Shown here: positions 10,101 to 17,386 of the stretch, in pieces
How positions within the stretch are numbered: the stretch's first letter is position 1
Layout: each line of letters begins with the position of its first letter
Source of the DNA: JALZUU01 sp964441245
GTDB lineage: Bacteria; Bacteroidota; Bacteroidia; Chitinophagales; Saprospiraceae
Reading direction: 5' to 3'
Assembly: GCA_964441245.1 (NCBI GenBank)
Contig: CAYTVR010000018.1
Location: 1-51,487 of the forward strand
DNA length: 51,487 nucleotides
The notes under the pieces: generated by a model
Seen by the model: only the letters and a program-made list of their open reading frames with translations
What the model was told of the DNA's origin: nothing
The model's database searches: none
Position numbers and translations under genes: made by a program

Positions 10101-11788
10101 GTAAATAAATCATATAGCAATCCTTCTCTAAAAGTCCATGATTCGGGAGGAAGAGGACTGAGTAAAAAGCGTTCTTTCCAACGTTTAAAATCAGCCACTT
10201 CTACTTTGCGAAGTGCAGGTTTTCCTTCCGGAAATGGATCTTGCAACTCATGACCACTGCCCATGACAAATACTCGATGATTGGGATATAATCGATGTAG
10301 CAAAGCTAAGTCATATCCATCCGGATGTTCCTCATTCCAAAAGCGATGAAAACTTCTTTTATACCAATATACGACCGCATAAATATCTTTTTCTCTCATC
10401 AATTCTGCCAAATATTCAAAGAGTTTGGATTGATGACTGTGAGTGGATTCTTGATCAATTAAAAAGAGATATTCAGACGGCTCCGTCCGTGTTGCGTATT
10501 TAAATTTTGGGAAACCACCCTTGTGAATCGTTTCATTTATTGTGCTGGGAACGTCAATATATTTTCGTAAACCTTCTTGCCTCATACGTAGGACATCTGC
10601 AAATCGGAAGAGATCTCGTTCCGTTCGAATTTGTCCGTTTTTCGAACGAAAAGGAATGAAATACGGTGCTTTATCCAAGGCTTGAAATTGTTCCTTCAGG
10701 GCTTCATCAGAAATCCCTTTCTCTTCTCTAAGTGGTGCTTTTCTTCTAAACCATTTCCATAAATTGTATAAAATACCCATAAGCAGTCCAAGCATAAGTA
10801 AACTTATCAGCACTTGAGTTGGGGTTGTAATAATATTTGCTGAAAGGCCCAAAGGATCTTTTTTCAATACTTTTTCCGAAAGGAAAGCTTTGCTCGTTCC
10901 AACTTTTATAGTATAATTTTTAATGGTCCGACAAATCACATTGGACTCCTTATGAGATACAATCAATTGAACTTGATAATTACCTACATCATCGAATTGA
11001 TGAGTGACTTCTTGTCCCAATTTAGTATCACTGGTCCCAAAACTCCATTGAAAATGATGTTGATCTTCATCTCCTACAATTGCTTTCAGCTTAAACACTT
11101 CCCCTTTTTGAGCTTGACTCGGACCTTCAATTTTAAGCACTGCTGGAGAGCTTGCACAATGAATCCTAAAAGAACTTTCATACGTATGAATACTATCAGG
11201 TTCACTTTTTTCTTGAACGGTTAAGCGAATTCTTTTTTCTGTATCTGTTTCTTTTTCTTCTGCTACAAAATGCCAATGAAATACGTTTTTTTCTGTTTTT
11301 TCTATTTCTTCTTTTTCTCCACTTTTTATCAACTCCCAAGTAAATTCATATTCTGTTGTATCCATCCGTTCAGAAAGATTAACAATATGTAGGGTATCGC
11401 CTATTCTTACTTTTTCATTATGTTGAAAAAATGCTTTTGGAGGAAGCGGCTTAGGTTTTACCAATTCATAAACAATGGCAGACAAAGGCAACAATAACAA
11501 GGCACCAATTGCATACCAAATCCACTTCGGTACTTTTTCCCACCAAGGGACAATTGGCGGCGGCGGCGGTTCTGGTAAGGGCGCCATTAAATCGGCCATG
11601 TATCGATCAAATAATTCATAAAACCGATCTTGCTCCGCGGGTGTCCGTGCGATAACTGGACAAAGAATAGACTTTAATTTGGCAGGATCATTTAAGCAAT
11701 CTTTTCCCGGACCACTCAGCACTTTTAATGCTCGCAGTCTGGTCGCTAAACTCATTTGAAATCCTGCCAATTCTAATCGATCAAGCAA
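7118..11788 (-). CDS. Giant three-pass membrane protein with CoxE/vWA-like core, PKD, CarboxypepD-reg and OmpA-like parts
   Basis: A 1556-residue multidomain protein. In order: an N-terminal helical domain (1-70, LDRLELAGFQMSLATRLRAL) like the front of CoxE/vWA partners of MoxR ATPases; a Pro stretch; membrane span 1 (89-109); Ig/PKD-type domains (to about 297, with QFDDVGNYQVQLIV); span 2 (323-343); a cytoplasmic vWA-like domain (about 425-620), in which the MIDAS loop is degenerate (D445-Q-E-S-T-H-S); helices; span 3 (812-836); a TPR-like part; a carboxypeptidase-regulatory-like domain (about 1080-1155); a Pro/Glu-rich linker; and an OmpA-like C-terminus (about 1385-1556). The start codon is TTG; the first ATG is at residue 12, but the conserved opening helix favours TTG. 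The MoxR gene lies 119 bp upstream, so the two probably act as ATPase and client, with parts on both sides of the membrane. Confidence 0.8.
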   Translation of the reverse strand: MLDRLELAGFQMSLATRLRALKVLSGPGKDCLNDPAKLKSILCPVIARTPAEQDRFYELFDRYMADLMAPLPEPPPPPIVPWWEKVPKWIWYAIGALLLLPLSAIVYELVKPKPLPPKAFFQHNEKVRIGDTLHIVNLSERMDTTEYEFTWELIKSGEKEEIEKTEKNVFHWHFVAEEKETDTEKRIRLTVQEKSEPDSIHTYESSFRIHCASSPAVLKIEGPSQAQKGEVFKLKAIVGDEDQHHFQWSFGTSDTKLGQEVTHQFDDVGNYQVQLIVSHKESNVICRTIKNYTIKVGTSKAFLSEKVLKKDPLGLSANIITTPTQVLISLLMLGLLMGILYNLWKWFRRKAPLREEKGISDEALKEQFQALDKAPYFIPFRSKNGQIRTERDLFRFADVLRMRQEGLRKYIDVPSTINETIHKGGFPKFKYATRTEPSEYLFLIDQESTHSHQSKLFEYLAELMREKDIYAVVYWYKRSFHRFWNEEHPDGYDLALLHRLYPNHRVFVMGSGHELQDPFPEGKPALRKVEVADFKRWKERFLLSPLPPESWTFREGLLYDLFTIFPATMEGLNESSTYLERVLDQEDIRPSFKNWRAVFLAPPHEPDVNYRKWRRANDHRKYLTEHPALYTWLCALAVHQQPTWELTIAIGKALQPLGVEVTFDHLCLLARIPWLQSGDLHPRLRKELLNELDPKAEALARAAVKKELEVVQDLVGNSHASRALETNLAIQNFALAPEEYNHQKTIRFLLNNGLLNKKQIADLNQNLERFEGKTGHFEKVAAATDKTKIHAYLNDRDATRVPLPKPFVTKHLIRAATYAGLFVLLFFILIPAFILKYNHTKTLHDWVFGQPTKTENIAADLVVNPDSLRSYWFIKETPEINAAKQFNNDAVDAVEEIHNGRGDLDIQDWLQEQKDFDDLLIGRFDEVLNIDPNYFIARKNISHFLYNNGVERYQAFANDSVGSNTLNTAIPYFQKVDSLLTSNWKMEGYEDSLKWDNWHALGLTYFYLGQKEFAQDLLNKITDANAKYFVGLNQIPNLETLMKGSRKDELKYTGFVLDSEKGKGLINVRVRGKGLQSVSSNSRGEYTITLPQGFEGTTVALNFSKNSYEKLITKVDIIEGNILKSVRMKKDNQITSEEEKLWEDILSKEESQTTIQNIHAYEKYLNNFPNGNYVDEAYLAIDLLKEKLDDEDNTDKPFGSNKNAVDWTFSKEEISFFEYDLIFTGKIAPRHYTYGSHKMTQEELPTPTTFKFTQDGQFELIGEVKVSGDQTGIAERNRTLIGYFGTTVPTYINRVVFKQRVKILSFDKPIKGYLKYQAERTSVTIPPTDVNFSFDLAPPQPPPPPFIEEDLDEKIEEEIVFTDPGLEEEEIVPPPLAVPSISLYFGNNSPKGIGTGTLTSYQQAYEDLLSNRKRYLAAAGKSSKNRAAVDDFFAEVESEYQKFQTFLKDIQDRLKYGEPITITLRGSASSLSNYGGKALSARRVASVRLEILNFNNGEFRKYENLITIEEAPIGALEPTGAVSEQLDRQNPFDLTVARKQRLDIIAVKVKKPTNRK

Positions 11789-11850
11789 GGTTTCTAGCGG
11801 AAGATTTATATGATTGGTTGGTGGTGTTATGTATTTTGGTGTTAATGTAT

Positions 11851-11902
11851 TAATGTGTTAGGGTGTCATTTTTTTAGTCCTTGAACTCCCTAACACGTTA
11901 AC
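11851..11902. repeat. 14-bp inverted repeat between MoxR and giant-protein genes
   Basis: The left arm TTAATGTGTTAGGG (11851-11864) and right arm CCCTAACACGTTAA (11889-11902) pair at 13 of 14 positions around a 24-base T-rich loop. It fills the gap between the MoxR stop and the giant-protein start, so in the transcript it would form a hairpin just ahead of the giant gene. On the minus strand no long U-run follows the 3' arm, so it is not a typical terminator. It may set the ratio of the two products, protect an RNA end or bind a regulator; this is inference. Confidence 0.5.
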
Positions 11903-11907
11903 ACTAA

Positions 11908-12867
11908 TTAAAATATTCCCTTAATGGCTTCTAGGTCTTCTTGCGTTTTTACTAATATGGATAGATTATTAAGCAATTGTTCTTTTCTCCCTTCTGGTCC
12001 TTTTTCCATGAATCCTTGCATTTCTAAAATTCTCAACCAAGCAATTAATTCAGCGGTCGCTGGTGGTTTTCGAACAGCTTGTTCTCGAATTTGATTGAAT
12101 TTGTCGATCAATTCATCTAAGGCTTCTTTGGTAAAACTGGTCTCTTCTCCTAGTTGACTACTCGCAATTTCTAGCAACAATTCTTTCTTTGGAAAAGGAA
12201 TGTTATAAAAAACACATCTTCTGAGGAATGCGTCCGGTAAATTCTTTTCAGAGTTACTCGTCATGATCACAAAAATTCGTTGCTGATCATCTCTATTGAT
12301 GGTATAATTATCTTGTTCTTTGATTTGAAAATGATAGTTTTCTATTTCATTTAAAATATCGTTGGTAAAATCTCTAGGTGCTTTATCAATTTCGTCAATG
12401 AGGACTACTGCACTTTTTGGCTTAGTTGATAAAATGGTACTAAAATTAGAGGCATCAATATTAGCTGGATTGGTTTCTGCAATGGCTTTTCCAAATGCTT
12501 GTAATTTGATAAAATCCGAAGTAGGCGGTGGTGCTTGATCTTCTCCTTTTTTTAAGTTGGCTGTTTGAAAATGCGATAAGGCATCGTAGGTATAAAATAG
12601 ATCGCGTGCGCCGGAGGTCGTTTTGGTATAAAATATTAAAGGTTGTGGATCGAAATCAAAACCAGAGTCTTTATCTTTTGATAGCTCTTGTGCGACTTTG
12701 TAAGCTAATTTTGTTTTTCCTGTTCCGGGTTCACCCGTGAGTAACAAAGGTTGATTAAGAGCGATGGCTACTTCTATTGCATTTTTTAATTCTTCATGCA
12801 AAATGTAGTCATCAGGATTGAATGTTTTTGTTAATAATTTGGGAATTCGGATATTTATTTTACTCAT
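11908..12867 (-). CDS. MoxR-family AAA+ ATPase
   Basis: A 319-residue AAA+ ATPase. I start it at the ATG before SKINIRIPKL; 16 further upstream codons are open but read as low-complexity. Motifs seen: Walker A GEPGTGKT near residue 46, Walker B VVLIDEID near 157, a sensor-1-like MTSNSEKNLPDAFLRRC near 209 with the arginine finger, and a C-terminal lid domain. MoxR proteins act as chaperone-like remodellers of vWA-domain partners and are usually encoded next to them. Here the vWA-like partner is the giant membrane protein just downstream. The upstream neighbours, an S51 hydrolase and a TIR protein, are on the same strand with gaps of 63 and 138 bp. The family call is firm; the physiological role is inferred. 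Confidence 0.9.
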   Translation of the reverse strand: MSKINIRIPKLLTKTFNPDDYILHEELKNAIEVAIALNQPLLLTGEPGTGKTKLAYKVAQELSKDKDSGFDFDPQPLIFYTKTTSGARDLFYTYDALSHFQTANLKKGEDQAPPPTSDFIKLQAFGKAIAETNPANIDASNFSTILSTKPKSAVVLIDEIDKAPRDFTNDILNEIENYHFQIKEQDNYTINRDDQQRIFVIMTSNSEKNLPDAFLRRCVFYNIPFPKKELLLEIASSQLGEETSFTKEALDELIDKFNQIREQAVRKPPATAELIAWLRILEMQGFMEKGPEGRKEQLLNNLSILVKTQEDLEAIKGIF

Positions 12868-12930
12868 GATTATTGTTCTTTTTTCTGATTTTTTCTTTGA
12901 GAAAATGTAGCACACTTCGTAAAGATGCCT

Positions 12931-14235
12931 TTAGTCCTTTTTCAATAATTTAAAATGAAGTAATTCTTTTGGAGTACGAAGTTGAAGAAAGTAGATTCCA
13001 GTTGGCATGGATATTTCATCTAACGTTATTAATGTCGATTGAAATTCATTTTGATACTTTAATATTCGACCATTCATATCAACTATTGTTAATTCTAAAA
13101 TTTCACTTTCAGATTCAATGTAGAAAGCCTCTTCAAATGGATTAGGATGTGTTTTTACTTTTGAAGTAAAAACATCATTATTAATGGAGACTACAGAACA
13201 CGCTGGTTGCGTTCCAATTGTTTCATTAAAAATTCCATCATCAATATACCAATTTTCCCAAGTACCCCCATTCCCCGTTTCCCAATCACTTAAATCAAAT
13301 GTATTGGCTCCATCATTGGTTCCATTAACTTTATACACTTTAATGGCTTCTCCATTTAAATTCCAATCAAGAGGATTGGAAGGATTACAATCTTCAGGTA
13401 CGAATTCAGCAATTTCACAGTTGGTTTGAAGAAAAAAGGCCGTTTCAGGATAATTTGGATAGTCTCCATAAACACTTGCTAAACCATTTTCGTCAACACA
13501 AACAGATGTATATTCATTACACGCAATTCCCTTGGCCGCGACTCCATAATCATTTAAGATTCTTGCTAAAAACACGACATGTCTACCTTTCCTATCTGGG
13601 TCATCATAATGAGTATCAGTAATAATATCGTGCATATATTTTACTTGAAGAAAACTTGTTGAATCCACTGTAACTCGATTATCATATGGATTATCTAAAG
13701 CTGTAGCGGAAGTCACCGTCCCATTATTAGCAGAAAAATAATAATTGCCCAAAATAGCCATTCCCGCGCTTGTCCCACCTATAACAATATTCCTATTTTG
13801 TATAGCATCATTGATTAAGTCATCGATTAGCGTCCCTCTCCAATATGTTATGTAATCCAATTGGTCACCACCAGCAAACCATACTGCTTCAGCTTGCATT
13901 ATTTTTTCATGAATATAAATTTCATTTGCCGCATCCGGATGATTAAACATAATGGTTTCGACGGAATTGATTGTGATACCTAATTCAGAATAAAAATAAT
14001 CATTATAACCATCAGAACCACTTGCTCGCAAAACAAGTACATCTCCACCATTTGCTCTTTTTAGAAACCACCTCATCGCCTCATCGTGTTCACTCGCACC
14101 TCCCATCATACAAACCCCTCCTTGCGCAGCACTTATTACATCCGTTGTATTTCCTGTAAAGTAGGAAGTATATGATTGTGATGAGAGGTTGACATATATT
14201 AATAATAAGGTAATGATTAAAAATTGTTCTTTCAT
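12931..14235 (-). CDS. Secreted S51 peptidase-like (cyanophycinase-type) hydrolase with T9SS sorting domain
   Basis: A 434-residue protein from the ATG before KEQFLIITLL; an in-frame start 21 codons upstream would bury the signal peptide. It has a signal peptide (1-20, cleavage after NLSSQ), an S51/cyanophycinase-like domain (about 30-260) and a type A T9SS C-terminal sorting domain (about 365-434, NPFEEAFYIES ... GIYFLQL). The S51 nucleophile elbow GGTSAGM carries Ser156, and a TDTHYDDPDRKGR run supplies His209; AVWFAGGDQLDY is another family block. Relatives hydrolyse cyanophycin, Asp-X dipeptides or isoaspartyl peptides. The sorting domain implies surface attachment or secretion. It lies between the TIR and MoxR genes, so it could be an effector or an unrelated insertion; I cannot decide. 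Confidence 0.85.
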   Translation of the reverse strand: MKEQFLIITLLLIYVNLSSQSYTSYFTGNTTDVISAAQGGVCMMGGASEHDEAMRWFLKRANGGDVLVLRASGSDGYNDYFYSELGITINSVETIMFNHPDAANEIYIHEKIMQAEAVWFAGGDQLDYITYWRGTLIDDLINDAIQNRNIVIGGTSAGMAILGNYYFSANNGTVTSATALDNPYDNRVTVDSTSFLQVKYMHDIITDTHYDDPDRKGRHVVFLARILNDYGVAAKGIACNEYTSVCVDENGLASVYGDYPNYPETAFFLQTNCEIAEFVPEDCNPSNPLDWNLNGEAIKVYKVNGTNDGANTFDLSDWETGNGGTWENWYIDDGIFNETIGTQPACSVVSINNDVFTSKVKTHPNPFEEAFYIESESEILELTIVDMNGRILKYQNEFQSTLITLDEISMPTGIYFLQLRTPKELLHFKLLKKD

Positions 14236-14258
14236 GTGTTTAGAATTAGTGTTAGAAT

Positions 14259-14313
14259 ATCCCGACCTTCGGTTACTCCCGATTTTCAGTTTTCCCACGG
14301 CGGTACGGGATCT
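14259..14313. repeat. GC-rich hairpin element upstream of the S51 gene
   Basis: In an AT-rich gap, ATCCCGACC (14259-14267) can pair with GGTACGGGAT (14304-14313) with one bulged base. The enclosed part contains CCTTCGG and ACGGCGG. A shorter relative, with CCCAACCTTCGGCGGGATCTT, lies in another gap at 29371-29391, so this may be an interspersed element of the genome. It sits 24 bp upstream of the S51 start, inside its leader. Its function is unknown. Confidence 0.4.
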
Positions 14314-14373
14314 TCACTGCGGTCGATTGGATATTAGTCATTGGTCTTTACAACTTTTCTGTAATTTATCCTT

Positions 14374-15699
14374 TCAACTTTCATTATACTCATCGATCAT
14401 TTTAAGAAAAGCGATTTCTAAGTCTTCCATATAAAATTCTTTTCCTCGCCCAAAGTGTTGTTTCATTAATTGTTTTCTTTCGCGGGTACCGGGCGCAATG
14501 AGTTTGTAAGTCTCCAACCATTTTGCGATATCGCGAATAGATACCATGTTCAATTCCGGAATCGTTTGAATATTTTCACTTTCAGATAAAATACTTTCCA
14601 CTTCCTTTTTAATCTCTTCATCTTCCTCCTCATATTTAATCGCAAAGAAAAAGAGAAAAGTAGGTGCGTCTTCTGGCAAAGTACATTTGCAAAAATCATT
14701 GATAAACCAACGAGTCGCTGCAGGTGTAATTTCTGGATCCCAATCATATTCACTGATACTTATAAAAATGCATACGAAATCCTCATGACACAATCCTTTT
14801 AAATTAGGACTTTTTTGATAGGCGAAAGCTAAATCTTTTTGAATTAAGGGTTCGTGGTCATTTACTGGAATACAAAAACTAGCAAAGAGACTTTTTAAAA
14901 TATTTTCTTTATAAAATTCTAAATTATCACTCAGTTCAAAACTGAGTTCTATCCGTAGAGATTTACAACTTTGGCTGACTTTGGTATTCAAATAATCTTG
15001 TAGACGGCCTTCCAAATCGTAAGAGATACGATTAAACAAACCAATATGCGATTGCAAATCACCTCCATATAAATAATAAAATTGAGCTGGATTTTTTTGA
15101 GTCTCTTTGAAAATAACTTTGAAGGCATCATTGTGCTTGACCCGATCACAGGTAAAACGATGGTAATCATTCAACACAATTTTCACATCCGCATCACTAG
15201 ATGAGGTTGGAGTTCCCGTAGTTAGAGGAGTAGAAATTACTTCAGGTACTTCCCCTCGCATTTTAGTAATCAACTTTTTAATGCCTTCTACTACATTGAG
15301 CCATGCCGCATCTCTATTGTCCCAAGAACGAATGGGAGTTGCATTGGTGGGCAAGGCTTGAAATTTGCTCAAACTTAAACTAGAAAAATCACAAGATCGA
15401 ATGATTACTGGAACGATGGTGAGTTGTCCATTTTTATTTCTTTGAAGGGCTTGTTTGATTTCTTCATCATGGATATAATCGGAAGCCATAAAATCTGCAC
15501 TGACCAAAAATAGAATCACTTCCGCATCTACTAAAGCGTTTTTGATACTATCGTCCCATTCCTGTCCGGGAGCAATTTTACGATCATTCCACTCTTCTAT
15601 CCAACCATTTCGGAGCAATCCACTAAGTTGCTTTACAAGCTGATCCTTGTACTCCTCGTCTTCATGTGCATAAGAAATGAATATCTTTACTGGTTTCAT
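14374..15699 (-). CDS. TIR-domain protein with inactive-STAND-like C-terminal domain
   Basis: A 441-residue protein starting MKPVKIFISYAHEDEEYK. Residues 1-140 form a TIR domain: the first strand and box 1 (KIFISYAHED), the WNDRKIAPGQEWD loop, and SADFMASDYIHDEEIKQAL, in which Glu80 occupies the NADase catalytic position. Residues about 150-441 resemble the inactive STAND (iSTAND) modules of bacterial conflict proteins: FTCDRVKHNDAF followed by FYYLYGGDLQSHIGLFNR, a P-loop-like strand without the Gly-Lys-Ser/Thr of Walker A. An in-frame TTG 33 codons upstream (15798) could lengthen it. I infer a sensor or adaptor in which the TIR is the effector that consumes NAD or signals, switched by the C-terminal domain. 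It is the most upstream gene of the MoxR/vWA-like cluster. Confidence 0.85.
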   Translation of the reverse strand: MKPVKIFISYAHEDEEYKDQLVKQLSGLLRNGWIEEWNDRKIAPGQEWDDSIKNALVDAEVILFLVSADFMASDYIHDEEIKQALQRNKNGQLTIVPVIIRSCDFSSLSLSKFQALPTNATPIRSWDNRDAAWLNVVEGIKKLITKMRGEVPEVISTPLTTGTPTSSSDADVKIVLNDYHRFTCDRVKHNDAFKVIFKETQKNPAQFYYLYGGDLQSHIGLFNRISYDLEGRLQDYLNTKVSQSCKSLRIELSFELSDNLEFYKENILKSLFASFCIPVNDHEPLIQKDLAFAYQKSPNLKGLCHEDFVCIFISISEYDWDPEITPAATRWFINDFCKCTLPEDAPTFLFFFAIKYEEEDEEIKKEVESILSESENIQTIPELNMVSIRDIAKWLETYKLIAPGTRERKQLMKQHFGRGKEFYMEDLEIAFLKMIDEYNES

Positions 15700-15821
15700 T
15701 TGATAATAGCCTGCTTTTACTGCTTGTTTAAATAGTTCTAGGGGAAATTTAGAAGGCCTAAATTCCTTTAGTTTTTCTCGTAGCAGTCTAAGAATCAAAT
15801 AAGTATAGCTTACCTGATCAC

Positions 15822-15829
15822 CAAATATA
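15822..15829 (-). promoter_or_regulatory. Candidate Bacteroidota -7 box upstream of the TIR gene
   Basis: Read on the minus strand this is TATATTTG, an exact match to the Bacteroidota -7 consensus TAnnTTTG. A weak -33-like TTTCG lies about 19 bases further upstream. Transcription would start near 15815, giving a leader of about 115 bases before the ATG at 15699, or 16 bases before the alternative TTG at 15798. It would be the promoter of the TIR-to-lipoprotein cluster. AT-rich sequence yields such matches by chance. Confidence 0.4.
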
Positions 15830-15985
15830 GGTTAAAATTTTGTTTTTCGAAATATTTCCCTGAAAAAGGGCTAAATTGAGTATCATTTAACAACAAAAAG
15901 CAGGTATACTATTTGGAAATCTTTTTCTCTTTCAACACAATAATTACGAATAGAATATCTGCCATAAAACTTTAATTATTACAAT
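15830..15985. other. Intergenic stretch between the TIR gene and the polysaccharide locus
   Basis: This AT-rich spacer has no minus-strand gene and separates two functionally different regions: the TIR/MoxR cluster and the polysaccharide locus. Together with the 27-codon plus-strand remnant at 15986-16069 it makes a gap of roughly 300-400 bp, the largest in the window. I see a small CCCT/AGGG hairpin near 15858 and no T-tract, attachment site or target-site duplication. Confidence 0.5.
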
Positions 15986-16069
15986 ATGAAAACTTTTAAT
16001 GTTTACACTATCCTTTTTGTACTCAGCTTATTCTTTTCCTATTCAAGTATGGCTCAATCTAGTGAATGA
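15986..16069 (+). pseudogene. Remnant of an exported-protein gene (signal peptide only)
   Basis: This is the only plausible gene on the plus strand. It reads MKTFNVYTILFVLSLFFSYS then SMAQSSE and a stop: a complete Bacteroidota-type signal peptide with a cleavage site after MAQ-like residues, ending four residues later. In the next frame the reading continues from the same point as NEEKDIDFKNVD and then a stop, as if the mature protein had been deleted and the ends joined. I therefore read it as a decayed gene. A genuine 27-residue peptide is possible but less likely. The remnant marks the junction between the conflict-like cluster and the polysaccharide locus. Confidence 0.45.
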
Positions 16070-16099
16070 AGAGAAAGATATTGATTTCAAGAATGTTGA

Positions 16100-17386
16100 T
16101 TAATCCTTGATTCCTTTATCATTTTTTTGACTCTGAGCAATGGTCAAAATTATATCTTGATCAACTTTTAACGACACAGCAGTTATCAATTCTATAACGG
16201 AATACATTTTTAAAGCTAGTTTTTTTCGATCAAAAGCACTGGCTAATTCGATGCAACCCGCCCTATATTTTTGATAAGCCAACCTATCATCATACATTCG
16301 ATTTAGCTGTTTTAGAAAATCATTTTCACTTTCAGGTTCAAAACATAAACCAGCATTAAAATATTCTATTACTGCTTTTGCTTCACCTTCCACCCCAAGT
16401 AGTATTGGTTTTTGCATGGCTGCATTTTCAAATATTTTAGATGGTAAAACTTTCTTAAAGGTATCTCTTTTCTTTAATGGAATCAATGAAACATCCGCCA
16501 CACTAATATGACGAGGCACTTCTGATTTCATAACAGGATCTAACATAGTTACATTTGCTAGAGCCAATTTTTTCACCTTCTCCAGCAATCGCTTTTTCAT
16601 AGCACCATCCCCAACAAAAAGAAAATGAATTTTGGGATTAGTCACTTTTGACGCACATTCTAAAATAAAATCTAGGTTATGCGCCATACCATGAGTACCA
16701 ATATAAGCGACGACAAATTTATTTTCTAAATGGTGTTGCTTGATGAGTTTTTCATCTTTTCCACTTAACTGAAATTTTTCGAGATGCACACCATTTTTGA
16801 TCACATGAATTCTTTCATTCGGAACACCACATTTATTTATACGCTCTTTAAATGCATCTGTCACCACTACTACACGATCTGCTTTACGGTACAAAAACAA
16901 AACAATTTGATCCAATAATTTTAATAACAAACTTTCTTCCATTGCATCAACCGCTTTGATAGACTCTGGCCATAAATCTCTAATTTCTAATATCCAAGGT
17001 TTTCGTTTAAACAAAGAAGCACTATAGCCAGCCACAGCAGTAAACAACTGTGGCGAAGTAGCAATAATAATATCCGTTTTCAAAAACAGACTTGCCAAAA
17101 AACTGGATATACAAAAACTCATATAATCTAAAATTCGACGAAACAATCCTCTATTCGGCGTCACATAGGTCCATACCCGAATGACTCGAATCCCATCCAC
17201 CATTTCCTTTTGCCATAACTTATTTTTATATCCTCTAAATATTTTTCCTTGCGGATAATTGGGTACACCGGTGATGACAGTCACCTCCGCTCCCTTTTTT
17301 AACCACTCTTGACAATGTTCATAAGTTCGCGTAGCCGGAGCATTACTTTCTGGTGGAAAATTATCCGTAAGAAATAAAATCTTCAT
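16100..17386 (-). CDS. Glycosyltransferase family 4 (WbuB-like)
   Basis: A 428-residue GT-B glycosyltransferase. The start MKILFLTDNFPPESNAPATR is the typical N-terminal strand and loop of the WbuB-like group that transfers N-acetyl-fucosamine-type sugars. The donor-site half shows FVAYIGTHGMAHNLDFIL, FLFVGDGAMKKRL and the ALPKKR-like PLKKRDTFKKVLPSKIFENAA with the glutamate that binds the nucleotide-sugar diphosphate. Its start overlaps the stop of the heparinase-like gene by four bases. It is the last gene of the polysaccharide transcript. It acts in the cytoplasm on the lipid-linked repeat unit; the exact sugar is not certain. Confidence 0.88.
   Translation of the reverse strand: MKILFLTDNFPPESNAPATRTYEHCQEWLKKGAEVTVITGVPNYPQGKIFRGYKNKLWQKEMVDGIRVIRVWTYVTPNRGLFRRILDYMSFCISSFLASLFLKTDIIIATSPQLFTAVAGYSASLFKRKPWILEIRDLWPESIKAVDAMEESLLLKLLDQIVLFLYRKADRVVVVTDAFKERINKCGVPNERIHVIKNGVHLEKFQLSGKDEKLIKQHHLENKFVVAYIGTHGMAHNLDFILECASKVTNPKIHFLFVGDGAMKKRLLEKVKKLALANVTMLDPVMKSEVPRHISVADVSLIPLKKRDTFKKVLPSKIFENAAMQKPILLGVEGEAKAVIEYFNAGLCFEPESENDFLKQLNRMYDDRLAYQKYRAGCIELASAFDRKKLALKMYSVIELITAVSLKVDQDIILTIAQSQKNDKGIKD

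Noticed and set aside
15830..16112. Integration or attachment site at the boundary between conflict cluster and polysaccharide locus
   Set aside because: There is no tRNA gene, integrase, transposase, direct repeat or target duplication that I can see; only the truncated signal-peptide ORF.
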